Part shown: piece by piece, positions 5,704-6,301 of the stretch
Numbering within the stretch: position 1 is the stretch's first letter
Layout of the letters: every line of letters begins with the position of its first letter
Source of the DNA: a bacterium BMS3Bbin07
Lineage (GTDB): Bacteria; Nitrospirota; Thermodesulfovibrionia; Thermodesulfovibrionales; JdFR-85
Assembly: GCA_002898135.1 (NCBI GenBank)
Contig: BDTQ01000182.1
Location: 1-6,301 of the forward strand
Length of the DNA stretch: 6,301 nt
Reading direction: 5' to 3'
Notes under the pieces: model-generated
The model's database searches: none
Seen by the model: only the letters and a program-made list of their open reading frames with translations
Told to the model about the DNA's origin: nothing
Translations under genes and position numbers: made by a program

Positions 5704-6144
5704 TCATGCCTCCCTTGAGATGGTGCCTGAAGGGGAGGCTTTAATGTCAAAGGTCTGGAAGAAGGCGGATGAGACCCTGAGATGAAGGGATGCCCGTTCT
5801 ATAAGCAGTCTGTTGATCTCATTCAGTTCTCCTATGCCCTGCATGAGACTGAGGAGCTGAGAGCGGAGATCGAGGAATTTTTTGTTTCCGGTAATACTGT
5901 GAAGGTCGGAAATACTTCCCCCCCCCTCCCTGTCTCCGAAGAATTCATCAGCAAGTCTCTTCCTCTCTTCTTCAAGGAGCCTTAACTGGAGTACGAGATT
6001 ATCTTTCTCTTTGGCCAGGGATTCAACCGCTAAAGGGTTAAAGGAGACGATTGCCGCTTTTTCCCCTTTCAGGAGGTCGTAGAGCCTTGAGTAACTCTTT
6101 ACCTGTTCTTCGAGTATCTTCAGTATCCGGGCTGAATCCTTCAT
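5704..6144 (-). CDS. flgN: Flagellar export chaperone FlgN
   Basis: A 146-residue, largely helical cytoplasmic protein of the FlgN family, which protects FlgK and FlgL and delivers them to the flagellar export gate. Helix-rich heptad-like segments run at about 5-70 (ILKILEEQVKSYSRLYDLLK and KDNLVLQLRLLEEERKRLAD) and 85-130. The conserved C-terminal chaperone portion LNEINRLLIERASLHLR (107-123) is clear. Identity is supported by position between flgM and flgK. The ATG overlaps the flgM stop (ATGA, 6144-6141) and has GAGGAG two bases upstream, tighter than usual, so initiation may depend on coupling. Oddity: codons 73-76 (E-G-G-G) are made by nine consecutive G on the coding strand, a slippage-prone tract in the flexible loop between the helical halves. 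A frameshift there would remove the substrate-binding half. Confidence 0.9.
   Translation of the reverse strand: MKDSARILKILEEQVKSYSRLYDLLKGEKAAIVSFNPLAVESLAKEKDNLVLQLRLLEEERKRLADEFFGDREGGGSISDLHSITGNKKFLDLRSQLLSLMQGIGELNEINRLLIERASLHLRVSSAFFQTFDIKASPSGTISREA
5918..5926 (-). repeat. Nine-base poly-G tract in flgN
   Basis: The coding strand of flgN carries G9 (seen as C9 on + at 5918-5926, followed by T and CCC). It spans the last base of codon 73 and codons 74-76. Homopolymer G tracts of this length are known contingency loci in other bacteria. In this window the frame is intact (ON). Length uncertainty from sequencing is also possible. Confidence 0.8.
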
Positions 6145-6301
6145 ATCTCCTCTAACATCCTGCTGAGAACCTTTGCAGGGTCTATCCTGTATGTACCGGC
6201 CTCAATGGCCTGCCTGATAGCCTCAACCCTGTCAGCCCTTACCTCGGGGAGTTTTTGAATTTCCGCCTTCATCTCGTTGATTTCCTTTGCCTTGCCCGAA
6301 A
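6141..6301 (-). CDS. flgM: Anti-sigma-28 factor FlgM, C-terminal part (5' end beyond window)
   Basis: Too short at the edge to be called as a full ORF: 52 codons plus stop (6299-6141) are visible and the frame is open through the right edge. The peptide ends VRADRVEAIRQAIEAGTY, then RIDPAKVLSRMLEEI. This is the FlgM C-terminal region (R-V-x-x-I-[KR]-x-x-I-x-x-G-x-Y), which binds sigma-28 (FliA) and holds late flagellar genes off until FlgM is exported through the completed hook. The stop overlaps the flgN start as ATGA. The start codon, ribosome binding site and operon promoter lie outside the window. Confidence 0.9.
   Translation of the reverse strand, partial: SGKAKEINEMKAEIQKLPEVRADRVEAIRQAIEAGTYRIDPAKVLSRMLEEI

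Overview
The window holds two opposing blocks. On the + strand lie a small Fis/NifA-type DNA-binding protein (199-402) and a pilus-type ATPase with an N-terminal cyclic-di-GMP-binding module (449-2014). On the - strand lies a flagellar late-assembly operon read right to left: flgM (partial, cut by the right edge), flgN, flgK, flgL, csrA, fliW. The two blocks converge at about 2015-2082. Coding density is high and no rRNA, tRNA, CRISPR array or transposase gene was seen.

Organism: a motile, flagellated bacterium with moderate GC, heavy AGG arginine use, sigma-54 regulation and a type IV pilus-like motor. The gene order flgM-flgN-flgK-flgL with csrA/fliW behind it is found in Nitrospirota, Bacillota and some related lineages. 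The style of the proteins makes me lean to Nitrospirota or a similar deep-branching Gram-negative, but this is an impression and not proof.

Left block: a near-consensus sigma-54 promoter (98-113) stands before the small Fis-type gene, which carries only the C-terminal DNA-binding part of a NifA-like activator, without the AAA+ domain. The ATPase gene follows after 46 bases. It has no Shine-Dalgarno sequence, but a -35/-10 pair is placed so that transcription could begin on its ATG. Its protein joins a complete two-motif MshEN domain, normally found on extension or secretion ATPases, to a PilT/PilU-like retraction-type motor.

Right block: FlgM is the anti-sigma-28 factor, FlgN the chaperone, FlgK and FlgL the hook-filament junction proteins, CsrA a post-transcriptional repressor and FliW its protein antagonist. 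flgM/flgN, flgK/flgL and csrA/fliW each overlap by 4 bases, indicating translational coupling. A compound palindromic element of 82 bp sits between flgL and csrA. A run of nine G within flgN could be a phase-variable tract. The csrA leader carries two GGA motifs over its ribosome binding site, as expected for CsrA autorepression.

Together the window reads as a motility control locus: checkpoint and junction proteins plus the CsrA-FliW switch on one strand, and a probable second-messenger-controlled pilus motor on the other.
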